From NCBI GenBank assembly GCA_050084515.1, contig CM114275.1, forward strand, positions 3,100,001-3,164,000: a DNA stretch of 64,000 nt, read 5' to 3'. This DNA comes from Blasia pusilla (lineage: Eukaryota > Marchantiophyta > Marchantiopsida > Blasiales). Each line of letters opens with the position of its first letter. Within the stretch, counting starts at the first letter, position 1. Made by a program: the position numbers and the translations under genes. Shown here piece by piece: positions 26,883-37,442 of the stretch. Below the pieces are notes generated by a model. That model saw only the letters and a program-made list of their open reading frames with translations, was not told where the DNA came from and searched no databases.

Positions 26883-27051
26883 GGGGATGATGTATTGGCA
26901 TAATGAGTTTACACTCATTTAGGGGTTCAATTCCCTTGTATCACGGAGTTGGTTGTAGTGGATGTAGAGGGCGGACTATTGGGATGATGGATTGGTATAA
27001 TGAGTTTACACTCATTCAAGGGTTCAATGACCTTGCATCAAAGAGTTGGTT
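26883..27051 (+). repeat. tandem pair of tRNA-like (SINE-like) units
   Basis: Two 72-base units (26883-26953 and 26980-27051) share GGGATGATG..TTGG.ATAATGAGTTTACACTCATT..GGGTTCAAT. Each has an A-box-like TGGCATAATGAG (TGGTATAATGAG in the second) and, about 32 bases on, a B-box-like GGTTCAATTCC (GGTTCAATGACC in the second). This spacing fits an internal RNA polymerase III promoter and a tRNA-derived SINE head. The anticodon arm GAGTTTACACTC is a good stem in both. No acceptor-stem pairing was found. Confidence 0.5.
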
Positions 27052-27314
27052 GTTGTAACTAATAGTAGATATTGTCACCTATACCCTATACATTAACATG
27101 GTTTCTAGAAATAAAAGCTTCTCTTTACTTCCAAGAGTTTTTCTATTCTTCTGAAAACTTTACTTGAAAACTTTTAGGGGTCCAAATTTACGAATTTGGG
27201 ACATCTTTAAGTAAGAAAGAGGGACATACTTTTTTTGGGGGACATTAAAGTTAGAGGGTCCATACCCTAAAACATCCTAGGTGATGTATAGATCTACATA
27301 TAGTGACCCTCCCG

Positions 27315-27720
27315 AGGGTGTACAGATTATGAGCCCTCGCCAGGCCCACATCAAGCCTGGATATGCTTGCACTGAGCCTACATAGCGCGAAGAGGGCCCA
27401 TGGTAGGCCCACTCAAGGGCCCGCGAAGGCTTGATGCAGGTAGGCTCAGGGCTAGTGGCTAGCCAGCGTACGTGCAAGCCAGCTGTGGGCTCTATGGGCT
27501 AGTGCGGGTCATACGAGCTCAGTACGGACCACGTGCGGGCTCAATGCGAGTAGCAAGAATGAGCAACAGATTATTGGACTGCGTGCAAGTTGGTCGAGCC
27601 TAGATATATATGTTGTGGGCGAGGCGGGCCCAAGTATAGGTCGTGAGAACCCGGGCCTACATGGACATGTATGTCCTAGGGATGTACATAATTCCGAAAA
27701 CAAAGACTTTGGAACATGTC
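27315..27720 (+). mobile_element. TIR repeat family 1, copy c
   Basis: Carries the GGCCCA, GTGCGGGCTC, GCAAGAATGAGCAACAG, GTTGTGGGCGAGGCGGGCCCAAG and ACATGTATGTCCTAGGGATG blocks of the family in the same order. The 5' terminus is not recognisable. Confidence 0.65.
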
Positions 27721-27783
27721 TATAGACACAGACTTTTGAAAGTGCAGTTGACCCATTGGACTTGTGGTAAAGCATTATATACA

Positions 27784-28177
27784 CTAGTTAGCATGCCCGT
27801 GCTTGTGCAAAAAAATGATTATTTTAAAAGTAATTTAGAAATATTTTTCATTTCAAAATTCAAATATAACCTCCACTTCCTTAAATCTTCAAGGAGTAAT
27901 AACACTCTCCTCCTCTATGAAGAGTTAACTAATATCCGACCCCTAAATAACTCCATCCCTCCATAAAAATTTAAATAATACCTACTTCTCCTCCTCCACT
28001 CCTCCCACCAAAATACACCTACTAACTAAATCAATAATTACTCTACATTAATGAAACCATTTCCCTCTTCCATTCAAATTCTTTTTCCCTTCCCAAAATA
28101 TCAAGTATGAATCAAGGGAAAAAAATTTTTACTATTTTGTCTTATTTTGCATATAGGGTTTCTAATAATAGTAGAGA
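27784..28177 (-). mobile_element. mini-Helitron, 394 bp
   Basis: On the minus strand it begins A/TCTCTACTATTATTAGAAACCC, a textbook plant Helitron 5' end. It finishes GGGCATGCTAACTAG followed by T, with an imperfect GC-rich hairpin before the end. It has no coding capacity. A diverged relative lies at about 35803-36206. Confidence 0.8.
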
Positions 28178-28817
28178 TTTTTATTTGGTGTTGGCTAATT
28201 TTATTAGTAACTGGAGTGGGATGCTTTTAGATGTAGAATCATACTATTGAGTTTCTAAAAGTTCTTCACAATATATTGGAGATCATTCCGCTAAGATTTG
28301 ATAGTTTTTTTGTGTTTTCTTTGACAAACGACCTTAAATATGGTTAGCTCTCAATTTACTTTTATCTTGTACCCTAGGTATGACATGTGGATATTCAACT
28401 TGAGATGCCACCATGTGAGGTCCAATGCGGAGAACATTGGATGTTGATGCCTATATCTGAGAGTTGGAGCCATTGAAGTTTGCTTGATGTGCATTCCCTT
28501 TACCATATTATGAAAAATTCACCTCCAATCTTGTTGAGGTAATTAATATTCAGCCATTAAATTGATCCAAGGTGGCTCTCCACTTGGTATTGCCGACAGG
28601 TTATGCATTGCATCATGAAGACATATTTGCTTTATAGAGAGAAATTGGGAGGCATTTGAACCCAATCTAGATAAACACAAAAACATCTTGATATGTTATG
28701 CTCTAGCCTCTATTGTAGTATTTTCCAAATGAGGAAAATTGTGGGGGATTTGAAGGCATAGTATCTCATGAGGCTAGCTAGTGCACTAGTCATCTCTTCA
28801 ACGAATAGGAAACAATC
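28178..28817. other. intergenic, nothing recognised
   Basis: AT-rich with no supported gene or repeat. Confidence 0.5.
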
Positions 28818-29182
28818 AAGGTTGCACGGAAACAGCCATAACCAACTGATCCCCCATCGGGATTTTTTGGGTACCCCAGTGCCTGCACAGGCTTGAGACG
28901 CGAGAACAAGAGTGAGCTCAAATTAAGGGAGGTGGGCAAGGATCAGCCTGCACGTAGCCTAGGCCCACCCTAAGCCCGCACAGGGGACCTTACGCGGGCT
29001 AAGGGCAGGCTGGTGCGGGCTACAAAATGGGTGGCAAGAATGGGCGACGAGTTCTTGGAATGGGTTCGGGCTGGCCGAGCCCGAATTTGTGTTGCGGGCC
29101 GGGCGGTCTTAGGTGCGGGCGACGGGTACCCGAGCCCACACAGAAATACGTTCGCAAACACTAATTTTTTGTGTGAAACCTT
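28818..29182 (+). mobile_element. TIR repeat family 1, copy d (both ends present)
   Basis: Starts AAGGTTGCACGGAAACAG and ends TTGTGTGAAACCTT, giving inverted termini of about 11 bases with one or two mismatches. It contains GATCCCCCATCGGGATTTTTTGGGTACC, GCCCGCAC and GGGCTACAAAATGGGTGGCAAGAATGGGCGACGAGTTC. It is GC-richer than its flanks. The size (365 bp) and inverted ends fit a non-autonomous DNA transposon. Confidence 0.75.
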
Positions 29183-29365
29183 GGAAAAAATCCTTTTTTT
29201 TTTGGCCCAAGAATATAATGCTTTTGCCTTGAGTTCCAATACACGAGATGGCCTTGCTATTAATCTTGTGCTATGGGTTAAGATGTGAAATTGGAATGGA
29301 TAAATAAATCCCTCCAAGGGATGGTTGGCTTACTCCTCAAGTAATTTAACAAGGGAGGCGACATA

Positions 29366-29515
29366 CACTACTAGAAATGATTTACTAGTTAACATCCCTA
29401 TACCACCCCCTAGTATGGGTCTATCCACACCCCTCTCCCCCATCATTACCAACCCTCCACAGGGATAAAAGTTTACCACTCCTCATTACCAACCCTCTAG
29501 AGGGGTAAAAGTTTA
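29366..29515 (+). repeat. CACTA-like end followed by two 40-bp subterminal repeats
   Basis: CACTACTAGAAA at 29366-29377 resembles the terminal sequence of plant CACTA transposons. It is followed by two copies of CATTACCAACCCTC..AGGG.TAAAAGTTTA (starting 29444 and 29484). No opposite end or transposase was found, so this is a tentative call. Confidence 0.35.
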
Positions 29516-29984
29516 TCGCCCCTCATACATGGTACTTTTCTAAGCTTTCTCTTCTTACCATTGCTTTACAAAATTCCCAAAACCATGGGAATTTTGTAAA
29601 AACCCAATTCCCTTGTGAACATTTTCACAAAGACTATGTCGTCATATTTTTATGTTGCAAAATGTTTTTAAACCAAAACCTCTACTTTATGATGTTTCAA
29701 AGGGTGTAAAAAGTCTCAATGTTATGGCATCCCCTATATCATAAGGAACATGAAATATTTGTAAACCTTACACACATCATACTTCAGTGTTACCACGTCT
29801 AGTACGTAGTAAAATTGGATAATTCTTTACAATGTCCTCGACGTTGTACTCTACTAATACTTATGACGTCTAGGACATGGTAACTATGGTGATAGCTTAT
29901 AATGTCTAAGATATCATAAAAGGGCATTCAATACAATGTATGGATTGTCATAAATGTCGAAAACTGCTAAACAAGCATAATTGG
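29516..29984. other. AT-rich spacer
   Basis: No gene recognised between the CACTA-like end and the copia LTR. Confidence 0.4.
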
Positions 29985-30268
29985 TGGAAAACGGTTGTCA
30001 CACACACACACCACCATGGAGAACAAAATTTGAAATGAGAGAATGAGTGGAGGCTGGTCCTCTTCTCAATTATATAGGGTATGTATAAGCAACCCTAACC
30101 CTACCCTTAACCATAATCTCGAGGTAGACTAATTGTGATTAATTAACCCTAGTTAAGATAATCGTGCTTAACAGACTAACCAAGATTAAGCTTACCTACT
30201 TCGTGTGAGTACCAAATGTAATAGTTCAGGTGTCTCATGAGCTTGACTGTAACTCAATCTTCAATACT
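29985..30268 (-). repeat. 3' LTR of the copia element
   Basis: It follows the polypurine tract; the LTR start appears as TATTGAAGATTG where TG is expected. A TATATAATTGAG box lies near 30070. Segments ACGATTATCTTAACTAG and GGGTAGGGTTAG recur in the 5' remnant near 33990-34050. Confidence 0.6.
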
Positions 30269-30748
30269 TCTCCTCAAGCTCATATCGATATCTCTAACGC
30301 CTAAATCCTTTCTAAACATCTCAAACTTATCTCTAGACAATGCCTTTGTAAAAATGTCAACAATTTGTTGATTTGTACCTATATACAGAAGATAAATTTC
30401 TCCTGCAAGCACCTTCTCTTTGATAAAATGATAGTCCACTTCAATATGCTTTGTACGAGCATGAAACACATGGTTGTTAGCAAGCTTGATGCTACTAAAA
30501 TTGTCTGCATATATTACAGTAGATCCTAGGTTACTAATACCAATCTCAACAAGTAATTGATGAAGCCACACCGCCTTACATGCTGCATTGGTTGCTCCTC
30601 TGTACTCAGCCTCTATTAGAGATAATGCAACTGTAGGTTGCTTCTTTGAAGCCCAACTTATAGTTGCGCTTCCTAAAGTAAATGAATAACCATATATGGA
30701 GTGTCGATCAGACACGCTTCTTGCCCAATCAGCATCTGTGAATCCCTA
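30254..30748 (-). pseudogene. copia RNase H
   Basis: FTDADWARSVSDRHSIYGYSF, SWASKKQPTVALSLIEAEYRG, a YADNFSSIKLANN block and HIEVDYHFIKEKV give the full RNase H sequence with its acidic residues. It begins just after a TAG at 30746-30748 and ends at the natural terminator at 30254. Confidence 0.92.
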
Positions 30749-32008
30749 TAATTGAAAACTCGAAGAAGGTTCAAATTGAAGCCCAAATTGAATAGAGAAT
30801 TTCACATACCACATAATCCTCCTCATAGTAGCAAGGTGAGGTTTTCGAGGTACTTACATAAACTGGCTCACTAGGCCAACAGCATAGCTCAAATCTGGTC
30901 TGGTTATAGTTAGATAAATCAAACTTCCAACCATGTGCCTGTACATATTAGAATCTACAAGCAGCTCTCCTTCATCCACTCTTAGCTTCACGCTCTGATC
31001 CAACAGTGTAGAGATTAGCTTACAAGCCGTCATACCATATTTTGAAAGTATATGAAGAGCATATTGTCGTTGTAGTAACCACATGCTCTCTCCAACCTTG
31101 ATAAACTCAATACCAAGGAAGTACTTGAGTTCTCCCAAGTCCTTCATATCAAATTCTGCTTGTAACTTAAGCTTGACTTGTTCTACCATTTCTTCAGTAC
31201 TCCCACTATTCAAGAGATCATCAACATATAACACAATGAGAATTGTATGATCTTGACCTCTCAAGACATATAACGAGGAGTCAAAATCACATACCCTAGA
31301 ACCCAACTCTTGTAGAACGTATGTAATCTTGCCATACCAAGCTCTTGGAGCTTGTTTAAGCATGTATAGAGCTTTCTTCAACCTGCACACGCGAAATGGA
31401 AACTTGGGATGCTTGTGTCCAAGAGGTTGAGTCATATATACCTCCTCGTATAGATCTCCATTCAAGAAGGCATTCTTAACGTCCATGTGATGTAATCTCC
31501 ATTTCTTACTTATTGCAACTACAACCACTATTCTCGTAGTCGCCATCTTTGCAACAGGGCAAAATATTTCCTCATAATCGATACCATATTATTGTGCATA
31601 GTCCTTAGTCACCAATCTCGCTTTGTATCTGTTAATTGTACCATCTTGATTGCGCTTGATTTTGTAAACCAATTTGCAACCAATAGCTTCCATATCGGAA
31701 GGTATATCAACCAACTCCCATGTCTGTTGATGTCTTAATGCAGCAAGCTCTCCTTCCATAGCTTCAATCCATTCGGCTTTACTCGCAACTTCTTCAAAAT
31801 AACTTGGCTCCTGCTCTTGAAGGATAGTCATCATATATGCATGATGTGTAGCAAGGAAACCTTCATTTATGAATCTATGAATTGGATATGTAACTCTATT
31901 TGATCTACAAAGTTGTTGTTCGGAGGTAGATGCCTCTGACATCTTACTCAAGCTCTGACTAGTGTCAACAGACTGAATATGTACTCTTCCCGTCCATGGA
32001 CTCTGAGA
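30749..32008 (-). pseudogene. copia reverse transcriptase
   Basis: WIEAMEGELAALRHQQTWELV and YKARLVTKDYAQ are the N-terminal RT blocks. HMDVKNAFLNGDLYEEVYM and the catalytic LYVDDLL (around 31222) follow, then LGIEFIKVGE and YRHMVGSLIYLTITRPDLSYAVG. Catalytic Asp residues are present. Stops at 31589-31591 (TAA) and 30854-30856 (TAA), with phase preserved. Confidence 0.92.
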
Positions 32009-33043
32009 TTACATTGATGGATGTAGGACCATTCCTAATCCTACACTAGTACTTGGGGAAGTTGAAGACAATGTCTGTTGGTTTATAGTCATATTCTCCC
32101 CCTCAACAGACAAGTTTAGAGGTGGAATAGGCTCTGATGGAGCATACCATGATTTTAGCTCATCAAAGACAACATCCCGACTAATAATAAGCTGCCTAGA
32201 GGATGGAATATAGCACTTATACCCCTTAGTTCCATCAGCATAGCCAATGAAGATACATCTTTCAGACTTGGGGTCTAATTTCTGACGTCTCTCAGAAGCA
32301 ACATGAGCATAACAAATACAGCCAAATACTTTCAAGAAGGAAAAATCAGGTTTACTTCCTTTGAAGACTTCGAATGGATTTTTATCATGAACTCCTGCTA
32401 TAGGAGTTTGGTTGATTAAGACTAAACATGCTACAGCCTTTGCCCAATACACCTTAGGCATGTTCTTCTCATTCAGCATAGCTCGTGTCGCTTCAGCAAT
32501 ATGTCGATTATTCCTCTCAACCACTCCATTTTTTTGTGGAGTGTAACGGCAAGCCACTTGACGTTGGATGTCATTCTGACGTAAATAGTCATCAAACTCT
32601 GTTGAAAGATACTCTCCTCCTCCATCACAACCCAATTTCATAATGTGTTGTCCAATCTACTTTTCTATTAGAACTCTGAATGTTTTGCACACTAAGAATA
32701 CCTCTGACTTGGCTTTCAAAAAGTATACCCATATATGCCTAGAGAAGTCATCAATAAATGAAACAAAGTATTGGAAACCACTAAGTCTATGTTGTGATGT
32801 TGTCCACATATCATTGTAGATCAACTCCAATATCTTGGATGCTCTTCTACCTTGCTTTGGAAAAGGAAATCTAGCTTGTTTTCCAAATTGGCAAGCAAGA
32901 CATAGCTCTAACATAGCAAGACTTGCTAATTTAAGAAGTCTTATTACTATATTAGATGATGAAAGACTCTGTAATCTTTGAAGATTCATATGTCCTATTC
33001 TTTTATGCCACACATTTAAATCTATGATTTCTTGGCCGGTTTA
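32009..33043 (-). pseudogene. copia GAG-pre-integrase and integrase
   Basis: LWHKRIGHMNLQRL-type pre-integrase block with the Cys-rich end CLACQFGKQ, then YFVSFIDDFSRHIWVYF (catalytic Asp), CDGGGEYLS (second catalytic Asp, here in a GCDGGGEY context) and KNGVVERNNR (catalytic Glu), followed by KLDPKSERCIFIGY. The three acidic residues are present. TAA at 33041-33043, TAG at 32657-32659 and TAA at 32009-32011 break the frame. No indel is needed to read through. Confidence 0.9.
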
Positions 33044-33478
33044 ACCATACATTGTTGTTTGAATCTCTCGCATAGAAACATCTAATTTGAACATTCTGCC
33101 ACATCTAATTCCTTTGGTTATCGTAGTCTGGTCATCCATTATTTCAATGAAACAACCATCTGCGTTAAACTTCACTTAATAACCCTATTCAATTATCTGT
33201 CCTATAGAGATCAGATTTCTTGCAATGGTAGGAACATAGAGAACATTTGATGCTATTGGAACTTTATCGGTATACGTGATATGATGTTGAGTGTCATCTC
33301 CTCTGAGCACAATTGGAGGATCTTTCACTGGCTCTAAACTACTGAACCATTTCGCTTGTGAGGTCATGTGATTTGATGCACCGGAGACAATGTACCAATT
33401 TGCTATCGAGTCTTTCTTGACCATTGCTCCCATATGATGAGCGAGAACCAAGAGATGCTCCGTTTGTGAATGTTGTTG
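33044..33478 (-). pseudogene. copia aspartic protease
   Basis: ANWYIVSGASNHMT (around 33370) matches the WxxDSGAxxHMT active site, but the catalytic Asp is Val. Downstream RNLISIGQIIE is the usual end block. Stops at 33185-33187 (TAG) and 33176-33178 (TAA) interrupt it without any frameshift. Confidence 0.85.
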
Positions 33479-33880
33479 TTATTGGTACCGATCTTGGTGT
33501 TGTTGCTCCATATAGTTTTGTTTTTGTAAGGCTCTTGTTCTCATATCTGCCTTCTTTTTCAAGCAAAACTTTGCATAGTGATCCTTTATCCCACAAGAAT
33601 TGCAAAGATCCGCCCTAAATCCCAACGGTTTCTTGGACCCTTGGCGTTTGTTCCAAGCGCGAACATTCAAGTGTGTTGAGTCACCTTCGCTTGGCCTCAT
33701 CACTGTGACAACATAGTTCTTGACCCATGAGAAATTGTTTTTGAAATCGGACAGTGTAATTACAGCTTGTCTATGCTTATGTGAGAATACTTTATGATAA
33801 AGAATTTTACTCACAAAAACGATTATTTTGCCAATTGAAGCATAGACCACTCCTACACAAAATTGACCGAAATTTTCCAA
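33479..33880 (-). pseudogene. copia gag C-terminal part with CCHC zinc knuckle
   Basis: Contains CNSCGIKDHYAKFC (33562-33603), a complete Cys-x2-Cys-x4-His-x4-Cys RNA-binding knuckle of the nucleocapsid. The N-terminal gag region is missing. The frame ends in TAA at 33479-33481 within a Gln-rich tract, and the same phase continues into protease. Confidence 0.85.
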
Positions 33881-34055
33881 AATTAATCAATTTGTTCCAA
33901 CTTTTCTTCACTAATTGCACTTTCCTACAATGAAACATTCCAAGAGCTCAGAACATTCAAGTGTGTTGAGTCACCTTGGCCAACTCTAACCCTACCCTTT
34001 GTCTCATCACTAGTTAAGATAATCGTGTGACAAGCTTCCCGTGAGTACCAAAGAC

Positions 34056-34808
34056 TAGGCTTTTTGCTTCAATAATAAAGGGGCCATCACCTAATTACAT
34101 TATATTACAACATCTCCGACCTTATAAATGGAGAAAGAATTTCCCCAAGCTTTAGAGGAGGGAAGAGAAAATAAAAAGAACTTTTTCTTTTTGAGCTTGT
34201 GTTTTTTTAATCCCAAGGGTTGGTGTTGTTTAAATTTTTTGTCTAAGGGAAAATTTTGAGAAGGCTTTCCGAAGTGGAAATGGGAGTATGAACGGTACGT
34301 TTATGTGGGATGGCATTTTAGGGGAGATAAAAAATGAAAATTTTAATTTCACTCCATATTTGGGATAGTCTTGAGTCTTGCAAGAGAAGGAACTAGTTCA
34401 TTTAGGAAAATGATTGTCACAAGATTTTACCAAATCCTTTATGCATATGGAGCCTATGCTTATAAGGGGTAAAAGGAGTTTTATACATTTGATGATAGAA
34501 TAATGATTTGGTGATGTTAGAACTTACATCTTCTAGGTAGTGGTACTTTTGGATAGACCCATGCTATGAGTTTTTAATTCAACCAGGTCTTTTATAAGTC
34601 TTTTTGTGGGATTTAATAGATTTGGAAAAAGACATTTTTTATAAGGTGTTTTACTATATTGAATTTTTCTACTTTGTGAAAGGATTTGCTAAAAGAGGGG
34701 TGGAGGAAAACTTATTTTGTAACATTTAATCCCAAGCTTTAAGGCCCTTAATTCTTGCTTTTTTAATCGAATAGAAATTTTATTTCTTCGTTAAAAATAT
34801 AAAAAATT
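34056..34808. other. AT-rich spacer, nothing recognised
   Basis: No gene or repeat recognised. Confidence 0.5.
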
Positions 34809-34853
34809 CATGTCTGTTTCATTATTTAATGAATAAATAATGAAACAGACATG
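34809..34853. repeat. perfect hairpin, 20-bp arms, 5-base loop
   Basis: CATGTCTGTTTCATTATTTA (34809-34828) pairs exactly with 34834-34853. It sits at the 5' edge of TIR repeat copy e, whose expected first block (GAAACAGACATG) forms the right arm, so the left arm is an inverted duplicate of that end. Confidence 0.9.
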
Positions 34854-35288
34854 TTTTTCTATGGGATGGACAAGTCCGGACATGTCCATTAATATGCCCA
34901 ACGGATCCCCCGCCCTGGTTTTTTGGATACCACAGTGGCCCGCGCGGGCTCAAGACACGAGAACGGGTGCAATCTCAGATTAAGGGAGGCATAAAGGAAT
35001 TGGCTTGGACGTAGCCCGCACAAGCCCACAACAAGCCCGCATTGGGCAAGCTACGGGCCTATCGCGGGCCAATACGGGCTTAGGGCGGGTCGGTAAGGGC
35101 TACAAAACGGGCGACAGGTTCCTAGACTGGGTGTTGGCTGGCCGAGTTTGAATGTACATTGCAGGCGGGGCTGGTTCAAGTGCAAGCTGCACGTACCTAC
35201 CCCCACGGAAATGTCTATCCTAGTGACCGACATAAGTCCTCGGACATGGACATGTCTGCGGATAAAGACTTTCTTTGTGTGCAACCTT
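34842..35288 (+). mobile_element. TIR repeat family 1, copy e (longest)
   Basis: Contains GGACATGTCC, ATGCCCAACGGATCCCCCGCCCTGGTTTTTTGGATACC, GCGCGGGCTCAAGACACGAGAACGGGTGCA, GGGCTACAAAACGGGCGACAGGTTCCTAGACTGGGT, AATGTCTATCCTAGTGACCGACATAAGTCC and GGACATGGACATGTCTGCGGA, and ends TGTGTGCAACCTT. The last 11 bases are the reverse complement of the AAGGTTGCACA start seen in copies b and d. Confidence 0.8.
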
Positions 35289-35802
35289 CCTAAAATTGGC
35301 CATATCATGATATGTGAATGGCCATTTAAAATTTTAAAATTATAAGACCAAAAATGCCTCTACAACATTTTTGAATCTTCTATTCTCATAAATTTGAAGT
35401 ATCATCTATGAAAAGTTGGAATTGAGATAGTCCAATTTTGAGGAGAAGAAATAGATATGCAAGAAACCTTCATACATTCTTCTTGTAATCTAAGAAGATA
35501 ATTTGGGCGTTTCTCTTCTAAGATTTTAGGGTTGTTGGATTAGTATGCAATTTGATAGGATCAATCACTATTTAAAGAGACTTTTTTTTTTAAGGATTTG
35601 GAACTTAAATTTGAAATCTACAAATTATGGTTCGCTTATTTGATACTTTTTAATGACCTCACCCTTTAGAAAGGGATCCTCATATGATTTTAAAGGTTTT
35701 AGGATTAGAAATAAGCTTATATGAGTTAAATGGTTCTCTCTTAGGTGTTAAATTTTTTTTCAAAGATTTTTGGGATAACTTTTGTTGAGAACCAACGAGT
35801 TA
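35289..35802. other. AT-rich spacer
   Basis: Nothing recognised. Confidence 0.5.
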
Positions 35803-36206
35803 GCATGCCTTTGGTCCCTTGCAAAGCATGAAAAGGGGATTTCTGTAAAAGGAATTTAAAAATAATCTTCCACTTTCCAATAATTTCCTCCCTTCCCAAA
35901 CCCATTTACTCTTCTACTTTCTTAAAGTATTAGTAATATCTTACTCCCTTAAATAACTCCATTCCTAAATAAAGGTTGAAATAATACCCCACTCCTTAAT
36001 AAAGATTAAAGAAATATCCCACTCCATCCTAGAAATAACATCCATTCTTCAATAATTAAAGCACTACCAAGTTGGAATTCATTTTCCCATTCCAAAAGTT
36101 ATAAATCTGAAGTAAGGGATAAAATAGTATCCCCGTTACTTTTTTGTCTTATTTCTCATTATTTTGTCTTACTACACATATTGGGTTCATAATAATAATC
36201 TAAATT
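35803..36206 (-). mobile_element. diverged mini-Helitron copy
   Basis: On the minus strand the right part (GAACCCAATATG, then AAGACAAAATAA) matches the 5' region of the 27784-28177 element, and the left part ends GGCATGCTAACTCG with a preceding GCTTTGCAAGG hairpin-like segment. The terminal TC and CTAG have mutated. Confidence 0.5.
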
Positions 36207-37112
36207 ATAACATCTAGAAAAGGGAAAACTTGGATTTACCATTATATACAAGTGATGATCTTTAGAATTACTACTACCCCAAAAAAAAGATATGGGGTGG
36301 TAAGAACTATTTTTGCTGCCCTATACAAGGAGCAACCAAATATACGGTACCCATTATTGGCTAAATATTTAGGACCTTAGTTTAGACGTACTTGGTGTTG
36401 TTGAATATGGGAGACATTCAAGGAGGATATGTTTAGCCAGAGATTAATTACTTTAAAAAGGAACTAGTAGAGCTCTGGATTTGTTAAGGACTGAACAAGA
36501 TCCCCAAAAAAAGCAAGAACAAAACAAGAGTGATTGCCATTATCCCAGATAAAGAAGAAAAAATATCATAATCACTCGAATAATTCATGAATTTTATGAC
36601 TGGATCATATGACTCACTTGATTCATATATGTCTTGAAATTAATGGTGATTGATGGAGTCAAAAAAGCCTAGTCATCTACCATACCATGACTAGAGTTAT
36701 TTTGGGATGATAGACCTAGTATTTCATTTTAGTGATTGACACATCACCAAAGCCCATAATAATGAAAAATTATAGTCATATAATATGATCGTCATATTAT
36801 ATGACTAGTGGAAAGTAATGGCAAATAATACTACTAAGATCCTAACACATCTTGATTTAATGTCATTTATGATATTAATGATAATTCTCCAACCTGTGTC
36901 ATTCTCACATGTTTTCATCCTCTAAATCTTCGATTGAAACCACTAGAGAAGTAAATCTCCTTCTATGAGAAGTTATTAGGATAGAATATGACCATCCTCT
37001 CTCATGGAGATTCTCAACCAAAAAATATTGGCCATATTGACAAGGATACACAAAAGGCTCATCGATTTATCTAGTGGTAGGAGAAAATGCATACTTCACT
37101 GGAAAGCACGCA
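36207..37112. other. AT-rich spacer, no gene
   Basis: No supported open frame and no repeat named. Confidence 0.5.
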
Positions 37113-37442
37113 CCATGATTGCACAACAACGGACAAGTCCATCCCTAGGACAGACCTGGACGGTCAAGTCTAGAAATGTCCACAGACATTAATTGCAAGA
37201 AATGGGACTCACACTTATAGTTTGTGATGGAAGGCAAGGCAAGGGCCATTGAGGCAACAAGGGGGGAGGGAATGGAGGTGGAGGGAGAAAGAAACGAGAG
37301 AGTTAGAAACACGAAAGCAGGTGGGGGAAATAAGAAAGAAGGGGAATGTGGGGCTAACATGGAAAAGTCCTTTCATAGGACGGACGTAAGTCCCCTGACA
37401 TGGACATGTCCGCGGACACTGACTTTGTCCACATTGAACCTT
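37113..37442 (+). mobile_element. TIR repeat family 1, copy f, ends with unrelated middle
   Basis: Start (GGACAAGTCC.. CCTAGGACAGAC) and end (CATAGGACGGACGTAAGTCC.. GGACATGGACATGTCCGCGGACACTGACTTTGTCCACATTGAACCTT) belong to the family. The middle (about 37190-37370) is a purine-rich segment not seen in the other copies. Confidence 0.6.

Larger units (their letters stand above)
29985..34055 (-). mobile_element. Ty1/copia retrotransposon, gag-deleted, stop-riddled but frame-intact
   Basis: Minus-strand order from high to low coordinate: LTR remnant (about 33980-34055), zinc-knuckle end of gag, protease, GAG-pre-integrase, integrase, reverse transcriptase, RNase H, polypurine tract (TTGAGGAGAAG, about 30266-30276) and 3' LTR (about 29985-30265, with a TATATAA box). 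The LTR remnants share TTTGGTACTCAC, ACGATTATCTTAACTAG and GGGTAGGGTTAG. Only about 0.4 kb separates the 5' LTR remnant from the protease, so most of gag is deleted. From 33880 to 30254 the coding region is one uninterrupted phase containing nine stops, all TAA or TAG. Confidence 0.9.

Noticed and set aside
30254-33880. Reassigned genetic code (TAA/TAG read as Gln) as explanation for the copia stops
   Set aside because: The ten ABCC exons use CAA/CAG for Gln and contain no in-frame TAA/TAG, and other retroelements in the window also carry TGA and frameshifts. Mutation decay is simpler.
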